Below, one piece after another: positions 44,125 to 52,621 of a stretch of DNA of 64,000 nt; the stretch's first letter is position 1; the number at the start of each line of letters is the position of its first letter. The stretch comes from Vannielia litorea (GTDB lineage: Bacteria > Pseudomonadota > Alphaproteobacteria > Rhodobacterales > Rhodobacteraceae). The position numbers were made by a program, and so were the translations under genes. The notes beneath the pieces were generated by a model that worked only from the letters and a program-made list of their open reading frames with translations, was not told where the DNA came from and ran no database searches. The stretch is from the NCBI RefSeq assembly GCF_019801175.1, contig NZ_JAHVJR010000001.1:2294001-2358000 (forward strand). The letters run 5' to 3'.

Positions 44125-44832
44125 ATGACCGTGCATATCGGCGCCGAAAAGGGAGAGATCGCGGAAACGGTCCTGCTCCCCGGCGACCCCTACCGCGCCC
44201 GATGGGCGGCGGAGACCTTTCTTGAAAATCCCAAGCTCGTCAACGAGGTACGTGGCATGCTGGGCTTCACCGGCACGTGGCGCGGCCTTCCGGTGACGAT
44301 CCAGGGCAGCGGCATGGGCATGCCCTCGCTGTCGATCTACGTAAACGAACTGATCCGCGATTACGGCGCCAAAACGCTCATCCGCATCGGCTCCTGCGGC
44401 GCGATGCAAGAGGCCGTGGCGGTGCGCGATGTGGTGCTGGCCATGACCGCAAGCACGCTTTCGACCCCGTCGCGCGGCATCTTCCGCGAATTGAACTTTG
44501 CCCCCTGCGCCGACTGGTCCCTGATCTCGGCGGCGGCCAGTGCGGCGGCGCGCCGAGCGGTCAAAACTCACGTCGGAGGAATCTATTCTTCCGACGTTTT
44601 CTATGACGAGCGGCCAGACCTTAACGAGCAAATGGAACGGCACGGTATTCTGGCCGTCGAAATGGAGGCGGCCGAGCTTTACACCCTCGCCGCCCGCTAT
44701 GGCTGCCGGGCACTCGCCGTGCTCACCGTTTCGGATCATCTGAAAACCCATGAGGCGCTTCCCAGCGATCAGCGCGAAAAGAGTTTTGGCGACATGGTCG
44801 AAATCGCGCTCGAAGCGGCATTTTCCGAATAA
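44125..44832 (+). CDS. deoD: Purine-nucleoside phosphorylase, DeoD type
   Basis: A 235-residue phosphorolytic enzyme of the hexameric PNP family that splits purine (deoxy)nucleosides to base and sugar-1-phosphate. Motifs: LLPGDPYRARW, GSGMGMPSLSIYVNEL, IRIGSCGAM, VEMEAAELYTLA (ribose contact) and TVSDH with the catalytic Asp. It has the normal length and starts 60 bp after the H-NS-like gene; the aldo/keto reductase gene follows by 14 bp. Confidence 0.96.
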   Translation: MTVHIGAEKGEIAETVLLPGDPYRARWAAETFLENPKLVNEVRGMLGFTGTWRGLPVTIQGSGMGMPSLSIYVNELIRDYGAKTLIRIGSCGAMQEAVAVRDVVLAMTASTLSTPSRGIFRELNFAPCADWSLISAAASAAARRAVKTHVGGIYSSDVFYDERPDLNEQMERHGILAVEMEAAELYTLAARYGCRALAVLTVSDHLKTHEALPSDQREKSFGDMVEIALEAAFSE

Positions 44833-44846
44833 GAGGACTCACACAC

Positions 44847-45830
44847 ATGAAGAAACGTAAATTGGGGGCCGATGGTCCCGAGGTATCTGCCATCGGATTG
44901 GGCTGCATGTCATTTGCCGGTTTTTTCGGCGATACCGATCTTGAGACTTCGGTGGCCTGCCTCGATACCGCGTGGACTGCGGGCATCGATTTTCTGGACA
45001 CCGCCAATATTTACGGTATGGGCCGGTCGGAGAATGCGATTGGCGAATGGCTGAAAGGCACCGATGCCAAACCGGTCATCGCCACCAAGGCCTCGATCGT
45101 GCCCAAGCCCGAGCGCCACTACCGCAACGATGAGGGCCACCTCCGCAGCGAGCTGGAGCAGAGCCTGAAGCGGCTGGGTGTGGACTCTGTTGGCCTGTTC
45201 TACGCTCACCGGCGCGAGCAGGCGCGACCCGTGGAGGAACTGGCGGAGACAATGGCCAAGTTCATGGAGGAGGGGCTGATCGGAGGCTACGGGCTTTCCG
45301 AGGTTGCGCCCTCGACCATCCGCCGCGCCCATGCGGTGAAGCCGGTGATGGCGGTGCAGAACGAGTATTCGATCTGGTCGCGCCAGCCTGAGTTGGGCGT
45401 GATCCAGACCTGCGCCGAGCTGGGCGTCGCCTTCGTGCCTTTCAGCCCGCTGGCCCGCGGCGAGTTGAGTGACACGCCGCCCGACCCGGCCAAGATGGCC
45501 GATGCCGATTTCCGCAAGGCGAACCCGCGCTGGCAGGCGCCCAACCACGCCTACAACCAGCAGGCGCTGGAGCGCTTCCGCGCCTATGCCAAGGGCCGCG
45601 GCGTGCCGACCTCGAAACTGGCAATGGCCTGGGTGCTGGGCAAGGGCGATCACCTGATCCCGATCCCCGGCACGCGGACCGGGGCGCATTTGCAGGAATG
45701 GGTGGATGCTGCCGATATGGAACTGACCGCAGAGGATTACGCCGAGATCGAGCGTATCCTGCCCGCCGGCTTTGCCCACGGCGACCGCTACTCCGATGCC
45801 CAGACCATCGGCGTTGAGCGCTACTGCTAA
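44847..45830 (+). CDS. Aldo/keto reductase
   Basis: A 327-residue NADPH-dependent TIM-barrel oxidoreductase. It has GLGCMSFAGFFGD at the N-terminus, FLDTANIYGMGRSENAIGEWL (catalytic Asp and Tyr), VIATKAS (catalytic Lys), LFYAHRREQARPVEELAETM (catalytic His) and the cofactor-binding LIPIPGTRTGAHLQEWVDAADMEL. It belongs to the YakC/AKR13-like group that acts on aldehydes. It follows deoD closely and may share its transcript. Confidence 0.9.
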   Translation: MKKRKLGADGPEVSAIGLGCMSFAGFFGDTDLETSVACLDTAWTAGIDFLDTANIYGMGRSENAIGEWLKGTDAKPVIATKASIVPKPERHYRNDEGHLRSELEQSLKRLGVDSVGLFYAHRREQARPVEELAETMAKFMEEGLIGGYGLSEVAPSTIRRAHAVKPVMAVQNEYSIWSRQPELGVIQTCAELGVAFVPFSPLARGELSDTPPDPAKMADADFRKANPRWQAPNHAYNQQALERFRAYAKGRGVPTSKLAMAWVLGKGDHLIPIPGTRTGAHLQEWVDAADMELTAEDYAEIERILPAGFAHGDRYSDAQTIGVERYC

Positions 45831-45854
45831 CGGTTCGGCGGGGCTGGCCCCGCC

Positions 45855-46721
45855 TTACAGCCCGTGCCCGCCGGAATAGCCATTGACCGGCGGGCTCTCC
45901 CACCCTTCCAACGCAGCATTCGGCGGCGCGAAAACCTCGCAGAGCAGCGGGTGGCACTGCGCCGCATCCGAGCTGTGCTCGGCCCCGCAGTCACCGCCCG
46001 GGCAGGCGGAGAGGCCGGCCAGCAGGTCGATCTCGGCAAAAAGCTCGATGTAGTCGCCCTGCCGCGCGGGCGTGGCCTTCATGAAATACTGGCCGGTGTC
46101 GGCGGTGAAGCCGGTGCACATGAAGACATTGAGCACATCATGCACCAGCGGTTCGGCCACCTCGGCCCCCTGCCCCGTCCAACCCGAGAGGGCGCGGGTG
46201 AGGTTGGAGTGGCAGCAATGGTGATAGTCCTGCGCGGAGAGCTGGTGGTGGGTGTAGGGGTCGCAGCGGGTGCCGATCACGTCATGCACTCGCCCGCCGA
46301 AGCCATCCACCCCGTACCACGCCAAGCTGTCTGCGGTGACGGTCGCCATCGGGCGCAGATGCGGAAAGCTCGACCACATGCGGCTGCCAACGGTCAGGTG
46401 CGTGCCGTGCAAAGCGCGGGTCTTGCCGGAGTAGAACCGCTCTGAGAGGTCGGCGAGGTTCCACAGGTTCAGGTCGCCCACCTGCGGGCCTTCCGGGCAG
46501 GAAATGCGCAAGAACTGCCCCGCCCGCACCGGGATGCACCGGCCCTCGCGCGGCGGCACAATCTCCTCGCCCGTCTTGCGGGCTGCCGCGCGGGCGCGCG
46601 AGTAGAGCGGCAGATCGGCCTGCGGCAGCGTCTCGTTCGGGTAGCAGATGACAGGCGCCACCGACCGTGCGTCATCGGCGTAATCGGGCGCGGCGGGGCC
46701 GCCGGATGCGGGTGTGCTCAT
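45855..46721 (-). CDS. Urea carboxylase-associated family protein (DUF1989)
   Basis: A 288-residue DUF1989 protein. GEEIVPPREGRCIPVRAGQFLRI opens the beta-rich core; HDVIGTRCDPYTHHQL, YHHCCHSNL and VHDVLNVFMCTGF carry conserved His and Cys that may bind a metal. Relatives act as carboxyguanidine deiminase subunits or are adjacent to urea carboxylase, but neither partner is seen here. The gene converges on the aldo/keto reductase gene. Function open. Confidence 0.8.
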   Translation of the reverse strand: MSTPASGGPAAPDYADDARSVAPVICYPNETLPQADLPLYSRARAAARKTGEEIVPPREGRCIPVRAGQFLRISCPEGPQVGDLNLWNLADLSERFYSGKTRALHGTHLTVGSRMWSSFPHLRPMATVTADSLAWYGVDGFGGRVHDVIGTRCDPYTHHQLSAQDYHHCCHSNLTRALSGWTGQGAEVAEPLVHDVLNVFMCTGFTADTGQYFMKATPARQGDYIELFAEIDLLAGLSACPGGDCGAEHSSDAAQCHPLLCEVFAPPNAALEGWESPPVNGYSGGHGL

Positions 46722-46928
46722 CTGCTTCTCAGGGAATTGTGACTGCTCTCGCCCAGTCTAAGCGATGTGCCGCGCCCAGCGAAAGGGCAGAGCCGCCAGA
46801 TGCCGCGCAATCTGCGGGCAGTAACGGAATTTAAAGGTAACAGGGGGATGACAGAGAAGAAGACCGCAGTTTAGGGTGGGCTTGAGCACGCAAGACCCAA
46901 CACCCGAATGGCAGTCAACGGAGGTACA

Positions 46929-47456
46929 ATGCTTCTGCCCGCACTTGGTTCCGTCCTCACCGCAATTTTTTTGCACGGGCCTGCTGAGGCACCGCCCGTC
47001 GCACCAGAGGCGGAGATAATACAGGCCTACGCGACCGCGCGGCTGATCAGCCCCGAGCCGGTTGGAAACGATCTCAAACGCGGTTTTCTCAACGCGTTGA
47101 ACAAACAATACCCCACAAATGATTGCCCTTCCGGCTTCCGCTCGAACCTGCGGAAGTTCCCCGAGGTAGAGATCTGCGTGACCTACAGCGACTTTCGCGG
47201 CGCCTGCAAACGGCTCACCGAGAACGCCTTCAACTGTCAGGTGGCCTTTACCATCGCGGTGGCCTCGCCCACCCATCCCGGCGTGCTGAAGAAGCTGAAG
47301 GCCACTACCACCGAGATCGAGCGTGAAGATTTCATCTTCACCCACGACTGGCGCGGCTGGCGCTGGAAGGCGGCGGGCGATGCGGTGGATGCACTGGTGC
47401 CTGCCGAGTTCCGGGGCCGTCAGCCATTCTCTCGCGAGGAGGCGATGCGCCAGTAA
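46929..47456 (+). CDS. Hypothetical exported protein
   Basis: A 175-residue protein with a likely signal peptide (MLLPALGSVLTAIFLHGPAEA). ATG 46929 is chosen over 46908 because GGAGG lies just before it. Four Cys residues in the middle (NDCPSG, VEICVT, GACKRL, FNCQVAF) could form two disulfides in the periplasm. The rest shows mixed alpha/beta character and no recognised domain. Confidence 0.6.
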   Translation: MLLPALGSVLTAIFLHGPAEAPPVAPEAEIIQAYATARLISPEPVGNDLKRGFLNALNKQYPTNDCPSGFRSNLRKFPEVEICVTYSDFRGACKRLTENAFNCQVAFTIAVASPTHPGVLKKLKATTTEIEREDFIFTHDWRGWRWKAAGDAVDALVPAEFRGRQPFSREEAMRQ

Positions 47457-47534
47457 GGCGGCGCAGCGCCCACTGTCTGCCACATTGATCTGCTCTCCTA
47501 CCCTTCGGCAGGCGGCATGACCCGGAGGGGAGCC

Positions 47535-48527
47535 ATGACAGAGCGGATACCGGGCTCCTTGATCCCGGGCAGGTTATTATACACCTACAGCAAGGCCAAA
47601 CCGCCGGGCAAATACGAGCCGGGTGATATGCCCGCACAGTTGAAAGGCCCCGAGGGCGAGGCGCGGCGGGCAGAGCGCAAGCGGCGCACTGACGCCAGAA
47701 TTGCCTTCATGCAGGGCCGCAGTACCGAAGAGATGGCCCAGCCGGTCCCGAGGCTGCAGGCCGGGCACATCATGCCCGATTTCATCATGCGCGATTGGGT
47801 CGAACCCTTTCCATCTCTCTGGCAAGCCCCGCCCGATGGGCTGCTGGTGAGCGCCCGGGTCCGCGAAACAATCGAGCGACTGGGGGCCGAGGGCGAGGTC
47901 GCGTTTCTGCCGGTGACCATGCGCATCGCGGATGGCAAGCGCGAGGCGCCCTACTTTCTGGCGCAGTTCCTGTCACCGGCCGAGCCGCTGGCGATGTTCG
48001 CGAGCGGCTACATCTGCGAAGACAAGACCGATGTGAATGGCAGGCCCTTCCGCTTCTGGAGCGGCCCCTATGGCCTGAAGGACGGGCAGATGACCAGTGG
48101 CCACGGGGTCGAGCAGTTTGCCGATACGCGGGCTTTCGGCGCCGCCGGCATTGTCTGGACGGACCGCCTGCCGATGCATCTGCTGATGACGCCGGAGTTC
48201 GTTGAGGCCGCCGGGCTGCAAAACGACCCTTGGATCACCCTCGCCCCGATCCGGCTGTGCGATGGCGATGACGAGGCCATGCGGATCGTGCCGCCGCCCC
48301 CGCCCGCCCCCGCGCCACGCCTGAAAGAGTTAGTCGAAAGCTCGATGGCTCACAATGCGGCGCTGAATGATGAGATCGTCGAGGGCGCAACCCGGAGCGC
48401 CGGAGGCTTTTGGCGGATGCTGAAGGCAGCCATCACCAACGGTCGCAGCGAGAACTATGCCCGCAGCGAGAAAGAGCCGGACGGGCGGTTGGTGTTTTAC
48501 ACGCCAAAGCAAGACAAGCGCGGATAG
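47535..48527 (+). CDS. Hypothetical protein
   Basis: A 330-residue soluble protein of unknown function. ATG 47535 follows GGAGGGGAGCC, a strong ribosome-binding site; ATG 47517 lacks one. Residues 55-250 look globular with Trp-rich patches (MRDWVEPFPSLWQAPPDGLLV, FRFWSGPYGLKDGQ, GIVWTDRLPMHLLMTPEF), a layout faintly like Imm11/DUF1629-type proteins, then a Pro-rich linker and a helical tail. No toxin gene is next to it, so an immunity role is not supported. Confidence 0.6.
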   Translation: MTERIPGSLIPGRLLYTYSKAKPPGKYEPGDMPAQLKGPEGEARRAERKRRTDARIAFMQGRSTEEMAQPVPRLQAGHIMPDFIMRDWVEPFPSLWQAPPDGLLVSARVRETIERLGAEGEVAFLPVTMRIADGKREAPYFLAQFLSPAEPLAMFASGYICEDKTDVNGRPFRFWSGPYGLKDGQMTSGHGVEQFADTRAFGAAGIVWTDRLPMHLLMTPEFVEAAGLQNDPWITLAPIRLCDGDDEAMRIVPPPPPAPAPRLKELVESSMAHNAALNDEIVEGATRSAGGFWRMLKAAITNGRSENYARSEKEPDGRLVFYTPKQDKRG

Positions 48528-48548
48528 AGCCGCCCGGTCGCTGCACTC

Positions 48549-49190
48549 TCAACGGCAGGAGAGGCTGCGGGACGGCGGGTCGATATTGCGGGCTATGGTT
48601 TCAGGCAGCGGGTCCCAGGCCATGCGGGTGTAGCTCCATATCCCGGTGCCTGCCTCCGGTCGGATCATGCCATGCACCTCGACATTGAACGCGCGGCGCG
48701 GGTGGCGCAGGCTCCACGCAAAGCTGTTGCGCGCCACGGTCGATACGCCGTGGGCAGCGGCCTCCTTGCACATCGCGTTGCGGCTGATGACCTCGCCCGA
48801 AACGATCATGGCAACGGCGCCAGCCGCGAAGGCGATGCCGAGCGACCACACAGGCTGCGCGCCCCGACGACGCAAAACCACCCTAGCCACCAATCCCGCC
48901 CCCAGCATGGCGCCCAGCACCCAAGGCAGTAGCGCCGTGGCAAGCGCGGGCGCAGACAGGATACGGGTGAGCAGAAGCGGCGCCGTGGGCGGAAAGGCGG
49001 CACCGGCCAGCGCGATGAAGGGGCTGCCACTGAGGGTTCCGGCCAGCAGGGCAAGGCCGGAGAGCTGAACCGCAAAGCGCCCTGCCCGCCCGCGCGGGCC
49101 ATCCCCGCGCAAGCCAGCGCAGACCCAGAGCCAGCCCGCCGCCCCGGCGAGCCAGATCACGGCCGCGCTGGCAATGAGCCAAAAAATCAC
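48549..49190 (-). CDS. Hypothetical membrane protein downstream of sdhB
   Basis: A 213-residue protein with about four membrane helices (roughly 2-25, 42-62, 80-105 and 118-138) and a C-terminal extracytoplasmic or cytoplasmic domain containing two Cys residues, one at the very end (SLSCR). It starts at GTG 49190, 4 bp after the sdhB stop, so it is part of the sdh transcript. No family recognised. Confidence 0.6.
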   Translation of the reverse strand: MIFWLIASAAVIWLAGAAGWLWVCAGLRGDGPRGRAGRFAVQLSGLALLAGTLSGSPFIALAGAAFPPTAPLLLTRILSAPALATALLPWVLGAMLGAGLVARVVLRRRGAQPVWSLGIAFAAGAVAMIVSGEVISRNAMCKEAAAHGVSTVARNSFAWSLRHPRRAFNVEVHGMIRPEAGTGIWSYTRMAWDPLPETIARNIDPPSRSLSCR

Positions 49191-49194
49191 GCGG

Positions 49195-49974
49195 TCAGAC
49201 GACCCGTTCGACCATCATGCTCTTGATATGCGCAATCGCCTTGGCCGGGTTCAGGCCCTTGGGGCAGGTCTTGGCGCAGTTCATGATGGTGTGGCAGCGG
49301 TAGAGCTTGAAGGGGTCTTCAAGGTCGTCCAGCCGCTCGCCGGTGGCCTCGTCGCGGCTGTCGATGATCCAGCGGTAGGCGTGGAGCAGCGCGGCCGGGC
49401 CGAGGTAGCGATCGGAGTTCCACCAGTAGCTCGGGCAGGCGGTGGAGCAGGAGGCGCACATCACGCATTCATAGAGGCCATCGAGCTTCTTGCGGTCTTC
49501 GATGGACTGCTTCCACTCCTTCTCGGGCCGCTGGGTCTTGGTCTCGAGCCAAGGCATGATGCTGGCGTGCTGGGCGTAGAAGTGCGTCAGGTCAGGGATC
49601 AGATCCTTGACCACAGGCATATGGGGCAGCGGGTAGATCTTCACGTCGCCCTTGATCTCGTCCATCCCGTAGATGCAGGCCAGCGTGTTGATGCCGTCGA
49701 TGTTCATCGCGCAGGAGCCGCAAATCCCCTCGCGGCAGGACCGGCGGAAGGTGAGCGTGGGGTCGATCTCGTTCTTGATCTTGATCAGCGCGTCCAGAAC
49801 CATCGGGCCGCAGGCGTCCATATCGATGAAATAGGTATCGACCGAGGGGTTCTTGCCGCTGTCAGGATCGTAGCGGTAGATCTGGAATTTCCGCACATTG
49901 GTCGCCCCTTCGGGCTTCGGCCAGGTCTTGCCGGTCACGATGCGGGAATTCTTGGGCAGGGTCAGTTGAACCAT
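49195..49974 (-). CDS. sdhB: Succinate dehydrogenase iron-sulfur subunit
   Basis: A 259-residue subunit of complex II that passes electrons from the flavin to ubiquinone. The plant-type 2Fe-2S ligands are in CREGICGSCAMNIDG, the 4Fe-4S ligands in CVMCASCSTACP, and the 3Fe-4S ligands in CHTIMNCAKTCPKGLNP. It lies 3.75 kb from sdhA; two small lipoprotein genes lie directly upstream on the same strand, and glycan-related genes fill the rest of the gap. Confidence 0.97.
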   Translation of the reverse strand: MVQLTLPKNSRIVTGKTWPKPEGATNVRKFQIYRYDPDSGKNPSVDTYFIDMDACGPMVLDALIKIKNEIDPTLTFRRSCREGICGSCAMNIDGINTLACIYGMDEIKGDVKIYPLPHMPVVKDLIPDLTHFYAQHASIMPWLETKTQRPEKEWKQSIEDRKKLDGLYECVMCASCSTACPSYWWNSDRYLGPAALLHAYRWIIDSRDEATGERLDDLEDPFKLYRCHTIMNCAKTCPKGLNPAKAIAHIKSMMVERVV

Positions 49975-49985
49975 GGGTCAGGCTC

Positions 49986-50300
49986 CTATCCGTTCAATAT
50001 CAGCGGGAGACCTTCCCGCGTGATGCATTCGATGGCTTTGGGGCGTTGGGCGGTGGCCACAACGATTTCGGTCGAGCGGGGCGAGATGCCGGTGGCGGCC
50101 TCCTGCGCGATGGTCGAGATTTCGCCCGCCGACATGTTGTCGATCAGGCATTCGGTCACCAGATCGGGCGGCACGCCGGGCAGCTTTTCCTGCACGATCG
50201 GGCGCACCACGCTCTTGGCCGCCTGACGGGCGACTACATCTGCAGGGTTTACGTCGCAGGCGGCGAGCAGCAGCAGGAGGGGGGTAAGGCGATATATCAT
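49986..50300 (-). CDS. Small lipoprotein-like protein upstream of sdhB
   Basis: A 104-residue protein with a hydrophobic N-terminus ending in a probable lipobox (LLLAAC, Cys at 15) and a soluble domain with two further Cys residues (TECLIDN, AIECITRE). It overlaps the upstream small lipoprotein gene by an ATGA and lies 11 bp before sdhB, so it belongs to that transcript. No recognised domain. Confidence 0.65.
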   Translation of the reverse strand: MIYRLTPLLLLLAACDVNPADVVARQAAKSVVRPIVQEKLPGVPPDLVTECLIDNMSAGEISTIAQEAATGISPRSTEIVVATAQRPKAIECITREGLPLILNG

Positions 50301-50548
50301 TCGGGCGCCAGCGAGCTCTGGATCGTCGATCCGGTGGAGATGAAAGCCAGCGCACGGCGGCGCTGATCGTCGCTCATGGCCGCCCAGCGCTCACGGTCGC
50401 CGGGCATCAGCGCATAGCCTTCGGGAAACGGGATTTCGCCGCTGATCGCGCCGCGCTCGGCGCAGCCTGCCAGCAGGGCGAGCAGCGTGGCAGTGACGGC
50501 CCCGGCCTTCGCACCCGATTTGAGCGTTGTGATGATCCTCGTGCCCAT
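50297..50548 (-). CDS. Small lipoprotein-like protein
   Basis: An 83-residue protein with an N-terminal helix and a probable lipobox LLAGC ending at Cys29, which is late for a standard signal, so a start further inside is possible. The mature part contains GYALMPGDRERWAAMSDDQRRRALAFI. It overlaps the next small lipoprotein gene and lies 3 bp after the sulfotransferase gene. Function unknown. Confidence 0.6.
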   Translation of the reverse strand: MGTRIITTLKSGAKAGAVTATLLALLAGCAERGAISGEIPFPEGYALMPGDRERWAAMSDDQRRRALAFISTGSTIQSSLAPE

Positions 50549-50551
50549 GAT

Positions 50552-51382
50552 TCAGCCCTTCCCCCTAGATGTTGCCCCGGCCCGGCCCGCGCGGGGCTCG
50601 GCGGGCTTTAGCCGCGCCAGCCAGCTCGTCTCGTCCGGCTCGTAGCCCAGCGCCACGAGATCCGCGCCATGGCGCTCAGCGTAAACCTCCGCCACCTCCA
50701 GCGGCAACTCGGTTTCCCATCGCTTGAGCGCCCCTTCGCTCGCCACATGGCCCATCAGGTGGCGCGGACGATCGTCGATCTTGGCCATGCCGCCGAAGAG
50801 CGATTGCTCCCAGAACATCCGCTTGGCCGCCTCCAGCTCTTCGCCTTCGAGGCCCAGATGGGCCAGCGCCGCGCCGAAGAGCGCACAGTCGGTATCGACC
50901 ATCAAGTCTTCGTACTTCAGCTCGAATGCCCGGTCATCGCCCCAGGGCCAGGCGCGCATCTCCTCCACCGTCTCCCGGTGCTTGCCGCCCATCTCGAAGA
51001 GCAGCTTGGCCTCGTCCCCCTCCAGCGCATTCAGATGCTGCTGGTAGGTCTTGCCGCCAAGATCGGTGCGCGGCACATGCAGCCAGCGCTCACCCTGCTC
51101 CGCCGCAAAATGGTGATAGACGCAGCCCGAAAGCAGGATATCGCGCGGATCGCGGATCACATGGACAAAGGCCACATCATCGCGCTTCCACAAGTCGGAT
51201 GGAAAGTAGCCCGCCCAGTTGACGAGGAAGACGCGGCCCTCGTCGGGCACCTTCCACATCGCCTCGTCACGCCAGATCCCGTGCCAATCCAGCCCAAAAG
51301 CCCGCCCCATGGCCTGAATCGTCCGCCGCATCCAGACCGTGCCGGATTTGTGGTGGGTCGCAAAGCACATCAGGCGGGGCAA
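50552..51382 (-). CDS. Sulfotransferase family protein
   Basis: A 276-residue PAPS-dependent sulfotransferase-like protein. The 5'-phosphosulfate loop is HHKSGTVWMRR near residue 10, and the 3'-phosphate motif is HVIRDPRDILLSG near residue 78 (RDPRD is typical of cytosolic-type sulfotransferases). A TTG start at 51382 fits; ATG 51370 (MCFATHHKS) is an alternative. It is divergent from the nitroreductase/pyruvyltransferase pair and upstream of the sdhB gene group. Confidence 0.82.
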   Translation of the reverse strand: MPRLMCFATHHKSGTVWMRRTIQAMGRAFGLDWHGIWRDEAMWKVPDEGRVFLVNWAGYFPSDLWKRDDVAFVHVIRDPRDILLSGCVYHHFAAEQGERWLHVPRTDLGGKTYQQHLNALEGDEAKLLFEMGGKHRETVEEMRAWPWGDDRAFELKYEDLMVDTDCALFGAALAHLGLEGEELEAAKRMFWEQSLFGGMAKIDDRPRHLMGHVASEGALKRWETELPLEVAEVYAERHGADLVALGYEPDETSWLARLKPAEPRAGRAGATSRGKG

Positions 51383-51598
51383 TGGCTCAACCCGCTATGG
51401 TTGGAAACTGGGTCATGCTGGCCTTGGAAATAAAGCGCTCCCCCCATGGGTGCAATTGAAATCTCTGGCATTTTTTCCGAATCTGGGCAAATAGCACCGG
51501 TGTCGGGTGACGGCGGGGCTTTCCGCCGTTCATCGGGCACGGGTTTGAAGTTCGGTCCGCAAATCGGCATGCTCCCGAGGCGGTGCCTCAGACGTTGA

Positions 51599-52621
51599 AT
51601 GCGAGGGTTTGTTATGGGTCTCTTCGGAGGTCGCGGGCCAAAAGTACGGCGACGATTGCAGAAGAAGCTCTCCGCTGCGCTGCGGGCGGAGCAGCGCGCA
51701 ACGCTCGAAGGCCTCGCCGCGTTCGCTGCTCACAAGACGGCTTTTTCCGCCACCTCCCCGCTTCTGCGCCGCAATATTCACCGGTTGGAGAAGGGCCTTT
51801 GCATGCCCGAGCGGCGCGATATCTTCGGCACCGCCTTCATCGGCGAGACGGTCGCGCTCTATGCCCGCCTTGCCACCGGCCAGTCCGCTGAGCAGGCGGA
51901 ACTCCGTTGGGCGCATGATGTGCTTACCCGCTACTTCGCCGTCACCAGCGGCTCGGATGAAACCATCGCGGCAGCGCGCAAAGCGTTCCTTGACCTGCCA
52001 GCGCTGGGGTCAACCTCCGCGCCGTTCGCTCCATATACGGTAGATGAACTCGCCACCTATGCCAGCCAGGCAGGCGCGGCACAGGCGGATTACGCCGCCT
52101 TTCTCGCCCTCTGCCGGGGGCGCCGCTCTCAGCGTTGGTTCGAGGATCGTCCCGTCGAGATGGCGCAAATCGAGGCCGCCACCGCCGCCGCGCTACAAGC
52201 CCCCAGCGCCTGTAATCGCCAGCCCTACCGCTTCTATTGCGCCACTACGCGCCCGATGATCGACCGGATCGCCGCGCTGCCTCTCGGCACCGCTGGTTTC
52301 GGAGATCAGTTGCCCGCCCTGATTGCCGTGGTTGGGGACCTGTCGATGTATGCCGAGCCGCGCGACCGCCACTTGATCCATATCGACGCCGCGCTGGCAG
52401 CAATGCAACTGATGCTGGGCTTCACCGCTCAAGGCCTCGGCTCGGTTCCGATCAACTGGCCCGACATCCCCGAGAACCATCAGGCCCTGCGCGAGATTCT
52501 CGGCCTCGCGCCGCATCAGGTGCCGGTGATGCTTGTGGGCATCGGCCACCCCAAGGCAGACAGCATGGTCGCCTATTCCGCCAAGAGAGAGGTTTCGGAG
52601 GTGCTGAGTGTCGTCGACTGA
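51599..52621 (+). CDS. Nitroreductase-family protein of a glycan gene pair
   Basis: A 340-residue protein. The C-terminal half is a nitroreductase FMN fold (RRSQRWFEDRPVEMAQIEAATAAALQAPSACNRQPYRFY, cut here into its R-S-Q-R-W and S-A-C-N-R-Q-P landmarks, then MQLMLGFTAQGLGS); the N-terminal 120 residues are a helical extension with HRLEKGLCM. Such proteins often neighbour polysaccharide pyruvyltransferases. ATG 51599 or 51614 could be the start. Its end overlaps the next gene by 14 bp. Confidence 0.8.
   Translation: MRGFVMGLFGGRGPKVRRRLQKKLSAALRAEQRATLEGLAAFAAHKTAFSATSPLLRRNIHRLEKGLCMPERRDIFGTAFIGETVALYARLATGQSAEQAELRWAHDVLTRYFAVTSGSDETIAAARKAFLDLPALGSTSAPFAPYTVDELATYASQAGAAQADYAAFLALCRGRRSQRWFEDRPVEMAQIEAATAAALQAPSACNRQPYRFYCATTRPMIDRIAALPLGTAGFGDQLPALIAVVGDLSMYAEPRDRHLIHIDAALAAMQLMLGFTAQGLGSVPINWPDIPENHQALREILGLAPHQVPVMLVGIGHPKADSMVAYSAKREVSEVLSVVD

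Noticed and set aside
45855..46721. Functional link of the DUF1989 protein to urea carboxylase or guanidine degradation
   Set aside because: Neither a urea/guanidine carboxylase nor a second DUF1989 subunit is encoded nearby.
47535..48527. Toxin-immunity module
   Set aside because: Similarity to Imm11-type proteins is faint and no polymorphic toxin gene is adjacent.
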